DNA of 64,000 bases, taken from assembly GCF_041321145.1 (NCBI RefSeq), contig NZ_JBGGWA010000001.1:186001-250000 (forward strand). Reading direction: 5' to 3'. The position numbers were made by a program, and so were the translations under genes. The DNA is from Paraburkholderia sp041321145 (GTDB taxonomy: Bacteria > Pseudomonadota > Gammaproteobacteria > Burkholderiales > Burkholderiaceae). Within the stretch, counting starts at the first letter, position 1, and the number at the start of each line of letters is the position of its first letter. Under the pieces are notes generated by a model. That model was not told the DNA's origin. It saw nothing but the letters and a program-made list of their open reading frames with translations, and made no database searches. Of the stretch, positions 18,381 to 26,653 are shown piece after piece.

Positions 18381-18763
18381 CGGCTCGCTTGAGTAGCGGA
18401 TTCGCGCAGGCAGACCGCTGCGGGTGTCGAGGCGACGAAACGCGTCTGCAGGCCTTGTCCGGCGCAGTGTAACGCTTTTGAAGGCATGGCGGCATGCATC
18501 CGGCACCAGTTTCACGGCGACCAGGAAGGAAGCCATGCGCAACAATCAGTCTGCCACCCGGCTCGCGTACGAATTCCCTTCGTCACAGATGCCCGAATCC
18601 AGGCGAAACGGCGCGCACGGGATCGCACAGGAAGAAGCGACATTGATCTGACAGATCGGCGTTACTCCCACCTCGACAGCCTGCTATTGGCGCATCAGGA
18701 TGGAACCGTCAGCGCCCAGTTGGTTGCAAGGGCGGTTGACCCGAGTAACAACGGCGTTTAGCG

Positions 18764-18794
18764 GCCCGTCCCTTCAAGGACGGGCTATTTTTTT
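18764..18794 (+). terminator. Orphan Rho-independent terminator in a 620-bp gap
   Basis: GCCCGTCC (18764-18771), a 6-nt loop, GGACGGGC (18778-18785), then TATTTTTTT. It is oriented rightward, yet no convincing gene on the plus strand ends here; the gap 18381-19004 otherwise holds no gene I can support. It could end a small RNA starting around 18600-18680 or an unrecognised short gene. Confidence 0.75.
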
Positions 18795-19004
18795 GGCGAT
18801 CGTTTCTCTCGTTGCGCCCTCCTATAACCGAACCGCGCGTCATCTCGGTGACGGCCGGGAAGAAGCGTTGCACCGCCACGGGGCACGAAAAATGCGTCCG
18901 TCGTGGCGGGGAGTCGCGTTAAACTGGTTGCCGCAGTCGGCCGCCGCGGCGCGCCCACCTGCCCTTACAATGGTTCGATCAACAACGGAACAAGGACAAC
19001 TTCG

Positions 19005-19256
19005 ATGCGCACTACCGGGTCCTCCGGGTCAATGGCCCTGCTCACCGAATACGACGACGCAACGGCGCGCGAACTCCGCTCGCTGCGCCTCGAATCGACA
19101 GAAGACGGCAAAGGCATTCTTCTGATCGAGGTCGATGAGCGCAAGCCAGGCATTCACCGCGAAGTGCGCTACGAAATCACGCCGGCCGAACTGATTGCGG
19201 CGATCCGCGCGCATGGTGCGGAGTTGCCGGGTGAACAGCACAATCATCGTCAATAA
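19005..19256 (+). CDS. Small conserved hypothetical protein (83 aa)
   Basis: 83 residues beginning MRTTGSSGSMALLTEYDD, with AAGGACA at ribosome-binding distance. Composition and codon use are normal for the genome: an acidic N-terminal half, a beta-rich middle (GILLIEVDERKPGIHREVRYEI) and a helical end (PAELIAAIRAHGAEL). No family I can name. Stands alone. Confidence 0.7.
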   Translation: MRTTGSSGSMALLTEYDDATARELRSLRLESTEDGKGILLIEVDERKPGIHREVRYEITPAELIAAIRAHGAELPGEQHNHRQ

Positions 19257-19592
19257 AGCGCCTGCACACGGCATCGCGCTCGTGCGCGGATGCCGTACCG
19301 TCTCGGCGCCACCGGTTGAATTACGTGCTGGTCGGAAGCCCCTCGGACGCGGGCGGGGCATTATTCGGCCACTAGCTTGCCGAGCGAACGTCAATCAGTT
19401 TCGCTTTGTTCCATTCGCGCTTCCAATCCGCGTACTTAATCCGTTCAACGCGCCTCAGCCGCGCTTTTAACACCCGAATAACGGGCATCTTTTCCTGGCG
19501 TTTGCACGTCTGAAAAATGCGTCCATAATCTTTGCATTCTCCTTCGCTTTCCCTACCTGCGCCGCTCCCGAAAGGGCTGCGGATGTAAGTCG

Positions 19593-20585
19593 ATGCTACA
19601 TGATCTCGTCGAGCAATATGGGCCGGCGCTCGTCTTCGCCAACGTGCTGGCCGCCTCTCTCGGGCTGCCAGTCCCGGCGATGCCAGCGCTCGTGCTGTTC
19701 GGCGCGATGGCGGCCATGCATCCCGGCTCGGTGGGCACGCAATTGCTGCCGGTTCTCGTCCTGTCGATATTCGCCACGCTGATCGGCGACAGCGCGTGGT
19801 ATCTCGCCGGCCGCATCTACGGCGGCAACACACTGAAAGCCATCTGCCGCCTTTCTCTATCACGCGACACCTGCGTAAAAAAGACCGAACGCTTTTTCGG
19901 CCGCTGGGGTGTGCGCGTGCTGGCCGTGGCGAAGTTCGTCCCGGGCCTGTCGATCGTGTCGATTCCGATGGCCGGCGCGATGGGCACCCGCTACCGCACG
20001 TTTCTCACGTATGACGGCATCGGCGCCGCGTTGTGGTCCGGCACGGGTCTCATCATCGGTGCACTGTTCGCGCAGCAGATCGACATGCTGTTCGCCATGG
20101 CCGGGCGTCTGGGCCGCACGGCCGCCTTGGTGGCCGTTGCGTTGCTGCTGCTGTACGGGACCTATCGCTGGATCCGTCGGCGCCAACTGATTTCGAAGCT
20201 CGCCACCGCGCGGATCGAAGTCGACGAACTGGCGGTGCTGGTCGCGGCAGGCAAAACGCCGGTGCTGTTCGATATCCGTTCACAGGAAAAGCGTAAGCTC
20301 GACCCGTTCGTGATTCCGGGTTCGCAATTCGCTGACGAGCGGCAGCTCGACGCGATCATCGCGACGTACCCGCACGATGAGAAAGTGGTGATCTACTGTT
20401 CGTGCCCGAACGAAATCTCCGCGGCATGGATGGCCAAACAGCTGAGCGAAGCCGGCTTCTCAGACGTGCTGCCGTTGCGCGGCGGCATGGAAGCCTGGCG
20501 CGACTCGGGCAAGGCGGTGGATGCGCTGCCCGACACGCCGCCGTCGGACGTGGCGGTCGACGAGATCGCGCCGAAGGCCGTGTAG
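19593..20585 (+). CDS. DedA-family membrane protein fused to a rhodanese domain
   Basis: 330 residues. Residues about 1-205 form a DedA/SNARE-associated membrane domain: several TM helices, GDSAWYLAGRIYG and the RFFGRWGVRVLAVAKFVPGLS block with its conserved Arg and Pro. Residues about 215-320 are a rhodanese domain with FDIRSQEKRK and the active-site loop after IYCSC, ending LRGGMEAWRDSG. DedA proteins act in lipid recycling or membrane homeostasis; the fused rhodanese would lie on the cytoplasmic side and may carry sulfane sulfur. Upstream 336 bp (19257-19592) hold no gene. Confidence 0.9.
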   Translation: MLHDLVEQYGPALVFANVLAASLGLPVPAMPALVLFGAMAAMHPGSVGTQLLPVLVLSIFATLIGDSAWYLAGRIYGGNTLKAICRLSLSRDTCVKKTERFFGRWGVRVLAVAKFVPGLSIVSIPMAGAMGTRYRTFLTYDGIGAALWSGTGLIIGALFAQQIDMLFAMAGRLGRTAALVAVALLLLYGTYRWIRRRQLISKLATARIEVDELAVLVAAGKTPVLFDIRSQEKRKLDPFVIPGSQFADERQLDAIIATYPHDEKVVIYCSCPNEISAAWMAKQLSEAGFSDVLPLRGGMEAWRDSGKAVDALPDTPPSDVAVDEIAPKAV

Positions 20586-20679
20586 CGTAGCAGCGCACCT
20601 CTAATGGCGCCCTTGCGCGCCCGCGCCGCTTCGGCCCCTCGTGTCGACCAATCAGGATGAACACCGAAGGAGCGGTTCA

Positions 20680-22392
20680 ATGCTTTCGACTCAAGAAACT
20701 GAAGGGCAACAAACCATCGTCGCCGACGCGCCGTTTTCGTCGCTCTCGACACGCATGCATCAGATGTTCCCCGAACTCACGTGCGCGGAAATCGATCGTC
20801 TGCGCCGCTTCGGCGAAGTGGGTCACTGGGAAGCCGGTGAGCTGATGTTCGAAACCGGCCATACCGGCCCCGGCATGTTCGTGATGTTGAATGGGCGCGT
20901 GAAGGTCTATCAGCGCGACGGCATTGGGCGTGAGGTCGTGATTGGCGAGCATGGCGCCGGGCATTTTCTCGCCGAAGTCGGTCAATTGTCCGGGCGTCCC
21001 GCGCTGGTCAACGGCATGGCGCTCAGTTCAGTGGACGCGTTGCTGATTCCGCCGGACAAGCTGCGCGCGCTGATCGTCGCTGAAGCCGAACTGGGCGAGC
21101 GCATCATGCGTGCCCTGATTCTGCGGCGTGTCTCGCTGATCGAGAAAGGCGCGGGCGGCCCGATCCTCATCGGCAACAGCAGCGATGCACAGCTCGTGAT
21201 GTTGCAGGGCTTCCTGTCACGCAACGGCCACCCTCACTCAGTCATCGACGAACGCGACGAAGACGCGCTGCGTCTGATCGAGCAATTCGCCGCGCAGCGG
21301 GAAGACATGCCGCTGGTGATCTGCCCGGACGGCTCCGTGCTGCGTCATCCGAGCATGCCGGAACTCGCCAGTTGCCTCGGCCTGCTGCCCGATCTCGACG
21401 ATGCGCATGTGTACGACGTTGCGATCGTCGGCGCCGGGCCGGCCGGACTCGCTACCGCGGTGTACGCGGCGTCCGAAGGACTGTCGGTCATTGTGCTCGA
21501 CAGCCGCGCGCCGGGTGGCCAGGCGGGCGCCAGCTCGCGGATCGAAAACTATCTTGGCTTTCCGACCGGCATCTCCGGTCAGGCGCTGGCGGGTCGCGCG
21601 TTCGTGCAGGCGCAGAAGTTTGGCGCGCACGTGGCGATTCCGGTTCACGTCAAGGCGCTGCATTGCGCGGAGGCGCCCCATCGGCTGGAACTCAAGTGCG
21701 GCGGCCATATCACCGCCCGCGCCATCGTGATCGCGAGCGGCGCGGTGTATCGGCGCCCCGCGCTCGAAGGGCTCGACCGCTTCGATGGACGCGGCGTCTA
21801 TTACTGGGCGTCGCCGGTCGAAGCCAAGCTATGCAAGCGCCAGGAAATCGTGCTGGTGGGCGGCGGCAATTCGGCCGGCCAGGCGATCGTCTATCTGGCG
21901 ACGCATGCGGCCAAGGTCCACGTGCTGATCCGCCGAAGCGGCTTTGAAGCCACCATGTCGCGCTATCTGATCGACCGCATCCGCTCGCTGCCAAATGTCT
22001 TCGTGCATCCGAATTCGGAGATTGGCCGGCTCGACGCGGACGAAATCGGGTTGGCCTCGGTTTCGTTGAAGAAGCCCTTGCCGGACGGCACCGAAAGCTT
22101 CGATACGCGGCATCTGTTCCTTTTCACCGGTGCGGATCCGAATACCGACTGGCTGCGCACCTGCGGCGTAGAGCTGGACGACAAGGGTTTCGTGCTGACT
22201 GGCACTGGCGTGGACGGGGCATCCGTCTGCGATCTCGCAACGACGGTGGAGGGCGTGTACGCAATCGGCGACGCGCGCGCCGGATCGACGAAACGCGTCG
22301 CGGCGGCGGTCGGAGAAGGGGCGGCGGTAGTCGCGCAGATTCATCAGCTGCTGGCGATGTCGGCGGGAGAGGCCGTGGCTTTGGGCGCCTGA
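20680..22392 (+). CDS. Cyclic-nucleotide-binding-domain thioredoxin-reductase-like flavoprotein
   Basis: 570 residues. N-terminal CNMP/CRP-type beta-barrel at about 20-145 (GEVGHWEAGELMFETGHTG, then AEVGQLSGRPALVNG), a receiver- or thioredoxin-like linker to about 245, then a two-dinucleotide FAD/NAD(P)H domain (VAIVGAGPAGLATAVYAASE; LVGGGNSAGQAIVYLA; VYAIGDARAGSTKRVAAAVGEG). The CxxC redox motif of classical thioredoxin reductase is replaced by WASP in VYYWASPVEA, so it is not a standard TrxR. AAGGAG supports the ATG at 20680 rather than a GTG at 20641. Follows the DedA-rhodanese gene by 94 bp; a joint role in redox or sulfur stress is only a guess. Confidence 0.9.
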   Translation: MLSTQETEGQQTIVADAPFSSLSTRMHQMFPELTCAEIDRLRRFGEVGHWEAGELMFETGHTGPGMFVMLNGRVKVYQRDGIGREVVIGEHGAGHFLAEVGQLSGRPALVNGMALSSVDALLIPPDKLRALIVAEAELGERIMRALILRRVSLIEKGAGGPILIGNSSDAQLVMLQGFLSRNGHPHSVIDERDEDALRLIEQFAAQREDMPLVICPDGSVLRHPSMPELASCLGLLPDLDDAHVYDVAIVGAGPAGLATAVYAASEGLSVIVLDSRAPGGQAGASSRIENYLGFPTGISGQALAGRAFVQAQKFGAHVAIPVHVKALHCAEAPHRLELKCGGHITARAIVIASGAVYRRPALEGLDRFDGRGVYYWASPVEAKLCKRQEIVLVGGGNSAGQAIVYLATHAAKVHVLIRRSGFEATMSRYLIDRIRSLPNVFVHPNSEIGRLDADEIGLASVSLKKPLPDGTESFDTRHLFLFTGADPNTDWLRTCGVELDDKGFVLTGTGVDGASVCDLATTVEGVYAIGDARAGSTKRVAAAVGEGAAVVAQIHQLLAMSAGEAVALGA

Positions 22393-22520
22393 AGGACCGG
22401 CGGGTAATCTGCTGTTACACACGCCTTCAACTGGTTGCACCTGACTTGCTTTCTGTTTCGTAATATTGCCGTCAGCCATTCGACAGTGAATGGCCGGCTC
22501 TTTCGGAACAGGAGATAAGC

Positions 22521-22796
22521 ATGATCAACCGCGCGATCGTTTTCGCCACCTTCGGCCTGGTGGCCGCCTGCGCATCGACCGCTGCGTCGGCCCGAGTCGA
22601 CGTCGGCGTGTTCGTCAACACGCCAGGCCTCATGTATGCCCCGCCGCCCGTAGTCTATGCGCCGCCGCCGGTCATTTATGCGCCCGTGCAACCGGCGTAT
22701 GGCTATGGGTATCGCGGCGATTACTACCGCGGGCACCGTTGGCATGACAATGGCCGACATCGCGGCTGGGATCGCCATCATGGGCACGGCCGGTAA
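22521..22796 (+). CDS. Small secreted Pro/Tyr/His-rich protein
   Basis: 91-residue precursor with a signal peptide (VFATFGLVAACASTAASA). The mature part holds repeats of the form V-Y-A-P-P-P-V (PPPVVYAPPPVIYAP, a PXPV-type repeat) and a His/Arg/Tyr-rich tail. AGGAGA precedes the ATG. Such proteins are common in Burkholderia envelopes; the His-rich end might bind metal. The 3' end overlaps the next gene by 17 bp. Confidence 0.85.
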   Translation: MINRAIVFATFGLVAACASTAASARVDVGVFVNTPGLMYAPPPVVYAPPPVIYAPVQPAYGYGYRGDYYRGHRWHDNGRHRGWDRHHGHGR

Positions 22797-24051
22797 CACT
22801 GACCCCAAACCCGTGACCAATGCCCGCGTGAAGACGCTTCCACTATCCGCCGCCCGCACCCTGCATCTGGCCGCGCAAGGTTTGCTGACGCCGCCGCGCC
22901 GCAAGGCCGTCAAAGCCGACGTGCTCGACGCGATTCGCCGCATGGCGCAATTGCAGATCGATACGATCCACGTGGTGGCACGCAGCCCGTACCTCGTGCT
23001 GTTCAGCTGGCTCGGCGCGTATCCGCAGCAATGGCTGGACGAGCATCTCGCCGAAGGCAAGCTGTTCGAGTACTGGTCGCATGAAGCCTGTTTCGTCCCG
23101 ACCGAAGACTACGGGCTGCTGCGCCACCGCATGCTCGACCCGAGCGGCATGGGCTGGAAATACGCGGCCGAGTGGCACAAGAAGCATCGCAAGGATATCG
23201 ACGAACTGCTCGCGCACATCCGTGCGACAGGCCCGGTGCGTTCAGCGGACTTCGCCCGCGAGGCGGGCAAGGGTAATGGCTGGTGGGACTGGAAGCCGGA
23301 GAAGCGCCACCTGGAAGTGCTGTTCGCGATCGGGCAACTGATGGTGGCCGAACGGCGCAATTTTCATCGCGTCTACGATCTGACCGAACGCGTGTTGCCA
23401 AACTGGGACGACGCGCGCGATCTGCCGCCGCAGGCAACCGTCACCGAGAAAGTGTTGCGCCGTACCTGCCGCGCGCTCGGTGTCGTGCGCGCCGATTGGG
23501 TCGCCGATTACTACCGGCTGCCGCACCGCCCCTATCGCGACGAACTGCACGTGCTCGCCGATCAGGGCGCGTTGATCCCGGTGCAGGTGGAAGGCTGGAA
23601 GCAGGACACCTTCATCCATCATGAATTCGCGCCGATGATCGACGACGCAGCGAGCGGCAAGCTCGCGTCGACCGTCACCACGGTGCTGTCGCCGTTCGAT
23701 CCGGTGGTGTGGGACCGCAAGCGCACCGCCGCCCTCTTCGACTTCGACTACGCGATCGAATGCTATACGCCGGCGGCGAAGCGCAAATACGGCTACTTCG
23801 TGTTGCCGCTCCTGAGCCGGGGGCGCCTGGTGGGCCGCGTGGATGCGAAAGCGCATCGGGCCAGCGGCGTGTTCGAACTGAAGACTCTGCACATCGAACC
23901 TGGCGTACGCCTGAGTGCAAGGCTCGCAGGCGATCTGCGCCGCGCGTTGCAGCGCTGTGCGGACTGGCACGGCACACCGCAACTGGACATCACGTCCGCG
24001 CCGCCGGCGTGGCTTGAAGCCTTAAGTGCCGACAGCAACGCAGAAGCGTAA
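22780..24051 (+). CDS. YcaQ/AlkZ-like winged-helix protein (DNA glycosylase family)
   Basis: About 423 residues of the HTH_42 family, whose members YcaQ and AlkZ unhook interstrand crosslinks. Seen: LDAIRRMAQLQIDTIHVVARSPYLVLFSWLGAYP near the start, YWSHEACFVP, winged-helix-like repeats in the middle, and the hallmark LLSPFDPVVWDRKR-like stretch. The QLQID region corresponds to the catalytic Gln-x-Gln region of the family (here Gln-Leu-Gln is present). The start is uncertain: ATG 22780 overlaps the previous gene, while GTG 22813 and GTG 22828 are shorter options. Probably a DNA-repair protein. Confidence 0.88.
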   Translation: MGTAGNTDPKPVTNARVKTLPLSAARTLHLAAQGLLTPPRRKAVKADVLDAIRRMAQLQIDTIHVVARSPYLVLFSWLGAYPQQWLDEHLAEGKLFEYWSHEACFVPTEDYGLLRHRMLDPSGMGWKYAAEWHKKHRKDIDELLAHIRATGPVRSADFAREAGKGNGWWDWKPEKRHLEVLFAIGQLMVAERRNFHRVYDLTERVLPNWDDARDLPPQATVTEKVLRRTCRALGVVRADWVADYYRLPHRPYRDELHVLADQGALIPVQVEGWKQDTFIHHEFAPMIDDAASGKLASTVTTVLSPFDPVVWDRKRTAALFDFDYAIECYTPAAKRKYGYFVLPLLSRGRLVGRVDAKAHRASGVFELKTLHIEPGVRLSARLAGDLRRALQRCADWHGTPQLDITSAPPAWLEALSADSNAEA

Positions 24052-24059
24052 GCGCGCCC

Positions 24060-24659
24060 TTAATGCAGCGCGGCCCACGCGAGCGACAAGGAAAACACCC
24101 CCAGCACGATCGACGCGCCGCGCTGCATCTTCACCGGATTCAGCCAGGTGAGTCTGCCGCTGCCGAGCGCCGCACCGAACGCGATCCATGCGAGCGCGAT
24201 CGGCCCCAGCAGGCAGGCGAAAATCAGCATCGCCACGGCATAGGCGGGCACACGCGCGAACGCGACGGCAGGAAAGATCGTGCCGGCGAACAACAAGCCT
24301 TTCGGGTTGAGCAGCGTCGCCACGAATAAAGTGCGCATGCCGCTCGCCCGCTGCGTCGAATCGGGCAAGGCCACTGCCGCGCGCCACATCTCGACGGCAA
24401 GATAAGCGATGTACACGCCGGCCGCCACGCGCAACAGCGACGGCAACCATGGCAGCGCGTGCGCCGCTTGCACGAGAAAATGCCCCCACACGGAAATCGA
24501 CACGAGATAGCCGGCCAGTTCGGCCGCAATCAGTGGCAACGAACGCCGCACGCCCTGGCGCAAACCGGCTGCGGCAAGCAGTGTATTGGTAGGACCCGGC
24601 GTAATCAGCACGACGACAATGCCGATGGCCAGCAACGCGATAGCAGACGCAGAGAGCAT
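24060..24659 (-). CDS. LysE/RhtB-family amino acid exporter
   Basis: 199-residue inner-membrane exporter with about six hydrophobic segments. The LysE-family N-terminal motif is clear (VLITPGPTNTLLAAAGLRQG) and the second motif is TLLNPKGLLFAGTIFP. Convergent with the YcaQ-like gene, 8 bp apart. The ATG follows directly on the T-run of a hairpin, with no ribosome-binding site, so the start or the mode of initiation is unusual. Confidence 0.9.
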   Translation of the reverse strand: MLSASAIALLAIGIVVVLITPGPTNTLLAAAGLRQGVRRSLPLIAAELAGYLVSISVWGHFLVQAAHALPWLPSLLRVAAGVYIAYLAVEMWRAAVALPDSTQRASGMRTLFVATLLNPKGLLFAGTIFPAVAFARVPAYAVAMLIFACLLGPIALAWIAFGAALGSGRLTWLNPVKMQRGASIVLGVFSLSLAWAALH

Positions 24660-24695
24660 AAAAAAAGCGCAGTGTTGGAGACAGTGCGCCTTTTT
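24660..24695. terminator. Bidirectional hairpin terminator touching the lysE-like start codon
   Basis: GCGCAGTGT and ACAGTGCGC (one mismatch) with a 5-nt loop, flanked by A and T runs on both sides (24660-24695). Read leftward, the T7 tract ends exactly at the ATG of the LysE-family gene; read rightward it ends in T5. It may stop leftward transcription from the small gene at 24825-25082 or act as an attenuator for the exporter. Confidence 0.7.
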
Positions 24696-24824
24696 ATCAC
24701 AGAGAATCGCAACGCCGGATTATCCCGGCAAATCGCAACAGCAAACACCTGCGCCACATCGGCGCTCAAGCCGGCTCTTATGCCGATGCGAACCCCGCCG
24801 CCTGCAGGCCGCGCGCCACCATCC

Positions 24825-25082
24825 TCAACGGTCGAGCTTCGCGCGCAATTCTCGAGCAGCTTCCAGCAGGCCTTCGTAACCCGAACGCGCGTGCTCCGGC
24901 AGATCGGGATCGCCGACGAACGCGCCGAGCGTTTCGATCAGGCTATACAGAATGCCCTTTGCGGCACCCGATGCAATGCTGCCGGACGATACCTGCTGAT
25001 CCACGTGACTGAGGGCTGCGTCGAGGTGTTCCAGTTCGGGCCGGTCGCCGGTGGGGGGCTTAGGTGTTACGTCTTGCGTCAT
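24825..25082 (-). CDS. Small hypothetical protein (DUF4404-like)
   Basis: 85 residues, acidic and mostly helical (PELEHLDAALSHVDQQV, GILYSLIETLGAFVGDP, LLEAARELRAKLDR). It looks like small proteins of the DUF4404 group, but I am not sure of the family. The upstream region contains a duplicated palindrome. No function proposed. Confidence 0.65.
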   Translation of the reverse strand: MTQDVTPKPPTGDRPELEHLDAALSHVDQQVSSGSIASGAAKGILYSLIETLGAFVGDPDLPEHARSGYEGLLEAARELRAKLDR

Positions 25083-25104
25083 GATGAAACATCTCTCCTG
25101 TCGA

Positions 25105-25196
25105 CCGGAGTTAGCGCTTCAGCGCTTACTCCGGTCCCATGCAACGCTGTCGATCCGGAGTTAGCGCTTCAGCGCTTACTCCGGTCCCATGCAACG
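25105..25196. repeat. Tandem pair of palindromic repeat units
   Basis: Two identical 42-bp units (25105-25146 and 25155-25196), period 50 bp. Each is a near-perfect palindrome: CCGGAGTTAGCGCT, TC, AGCGCTTACTCCGG, followed by TCCCATGCAACG. They lie just upstream of the 85-residue gene. From memory, palindromes of this sort are dispersed in Paraburkholderia genomes, making a REP/MITE-like element probable. Confidence 0.85.
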
Positions 25197-25306
25197 GTGA
25201 ACACGCCATCCTTTCACGTTGTTATATACCGATCATGCGCTGCCGTCCATTCGTGATCGGACTTAGCGCGATCGATGTGATCCACGTTAAGGCGTCCATC
25301 GAAACA

Positions 25307-25537
25307 TCAGGACTTTCGCGCGCGCGTCGGAATCAGCTGTGTCGGTCCGGTGTCGGCAACAAGAATTTGTCTCGACGGGGTGATCGCGATGTCAGTCGGC
25401 ACGGCGCCAGCGGGCAATGCAAACTTGCCGGAGAGCGCGGTGCCGTCAGTGGCGTAGAGCAGAATACTTAGGTTTCCCGATGAGGTTCCACGCATCACCC
25501 ATAGCGTTGAATCCGTGCCACAGCAATTAGTGCGCAT
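25307..25537 (-). pseudogene. Possible NHL-repeat protein fragment
   Basis: A 76-residue frame whose middle reads like one blade and a half of an NHL-type beta-propeller (ILLYATDGTALSGKFALP, then DIAITPSRQILVADTGP). Real NHL proteins are several times longer, and no signal peptide or further blades are present, so this is probably a 3'-end remnant. It lies next to the palindromic repeats. Confidence 0.5.
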
Positions 25538-25614
25538 AGTTAAACGTTGACGTTTATCCTCGCATATGCGCATTGCCCGCCCGGGGTGCCCGACGCACCC
25601 CGGGCGCCGCGCGT

Positions 25615-26514
25615 TCAGGAAACCCTCACCCGCCGTCCGAAGATGCGCCGCGTCAGATCGAACGCCACCAGATTGCCCGCCAGCACGAGCAAGAGCCCGA
25701 CCACCGCCAAAGCGGACCATTGGTAGCCTTCGAATACCGTCGAAACCGTCAGCGCCACAATCGGAAACAGCACGGTGCAGTAGGCCGCCCGTTCCGGCCC
25801 AATGCGTCCCACCAGCATCAGGTACGCAGTAAAACCGATCACCGAGCCGAACACCGCCAGGTAGGCGAGCGCACCCAGATAACGCGCGTCAGGCTCGATT
25901 GCGAAGGAAAAGCCGGCCAGCGCGCTGCCTACTGTCAACACGCTGGCGCCGATCAGCATCGCCCAGCTATTGGTGGCGAACGGGTGCAAGCCCATCGATT
26001 GCATCCGGCTCGACAGTAGATTGCCGGCCGAAAAGCACAAAGTCCCGAGGAGCGCGATACCGAGTCCCAACCACACGGCGTGGTCGCCCAGGTGTCCGGC
26101 CATCTGCTGGACGAACAAACACACGATGCCGACGAGCCCCAACGCCGCGCCGGCAACCGCCGACGGCTGCAAAGGGCGGCCCATGAAGAGACGGCCGTTA
26201 ATGGAGTTCAGCAGCGGCGCAGTGGAAAACACCACCGCTACCAAGCCGCTCGGCACGATCTGCTCGGCGTAGTAGAAACACAGAAAGTTGAGACAAAACA
26301 GCGCCAATCCTTGTGCGAACAGGAAGCGCCACGCGGCGCGGGGCGGCCAGATCGGCCGGCGCATGATGCGCAGCAGCGCGAATAGCACCAGCGCCGCGAT
26401 CCAGAAACGCCACGCGATCGACACGGGCGGAGGCACCGTCCCCAGTTGCCATTTGATCGCGATCCACGTGGTGCCCCAGATCAGAACGGTGACGGCATAG
26501 AGCAAAAAATTCAT
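25615..26514 (-). CDS. EamA/DMT-family transporter
   Basis: 299-residue inner-membrane drug/metabolite transporter with ten hydrophobic segments in two EamA halves (VTVLIWGTTWIAIKWQLG at the first helix; LGLVGIVCLFV; YLAVFGSVIGFTAYLMLV). The start at MNFLLYAV is chosen because the upstream in-frame extension is polar and lacks a start signal. Divergent from an AraC-family regulator that may control it. Exported compound unknown, often amino acids or metabolites. Confidence 0.92.
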   Translation of the reverse strand: MNFLLYAVTVLIWGTTWIAIKWQLGTVPPPVSIAWRFWIAALVLFALLRIMRRPIWPPRAAWRFLFAQGLALFCLNFLCFYYAEQIVPSGLVAVVFSTAPLLNSINGRLFMGRPLQPSAVAGAALGLVGIVCLFVQQMAGHLGDHAVWLGLGIALLGTLCFSAGNLLSSRMQSMGLHPFATNSWAMLIGASVLTVGSALAGFSFAIEPDARYLGALAYLAVFGSVIGFTAYLMLVGRIGPERAAYCTVLFPIVALTVSTVFEGYQWSALAVVGLLLVLAGNLVAFDLTRRIFGRRVRVS

Positions 26515-26653
26515 AGCCACGCCTGCAACAGTAGAACGGAAGCTCAAACTATGCAGCAGCGGAGGCGACCGCACTTGTCCAGGATTGCGCACTTTTTCAG
26601 AGCGCCAAGCCGCCGCCGACGGCTCGCTCTATACTGGCGTACCCAGTCATCAG

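Noticed and set aside
18486..18761. 91-codon frame ending at the orphan terminator
   Set aside because: Runs antisense into the kinase 5' region, has no ribosome-binding site and a random-like sequence; a small RNA seems more likely than a protein.
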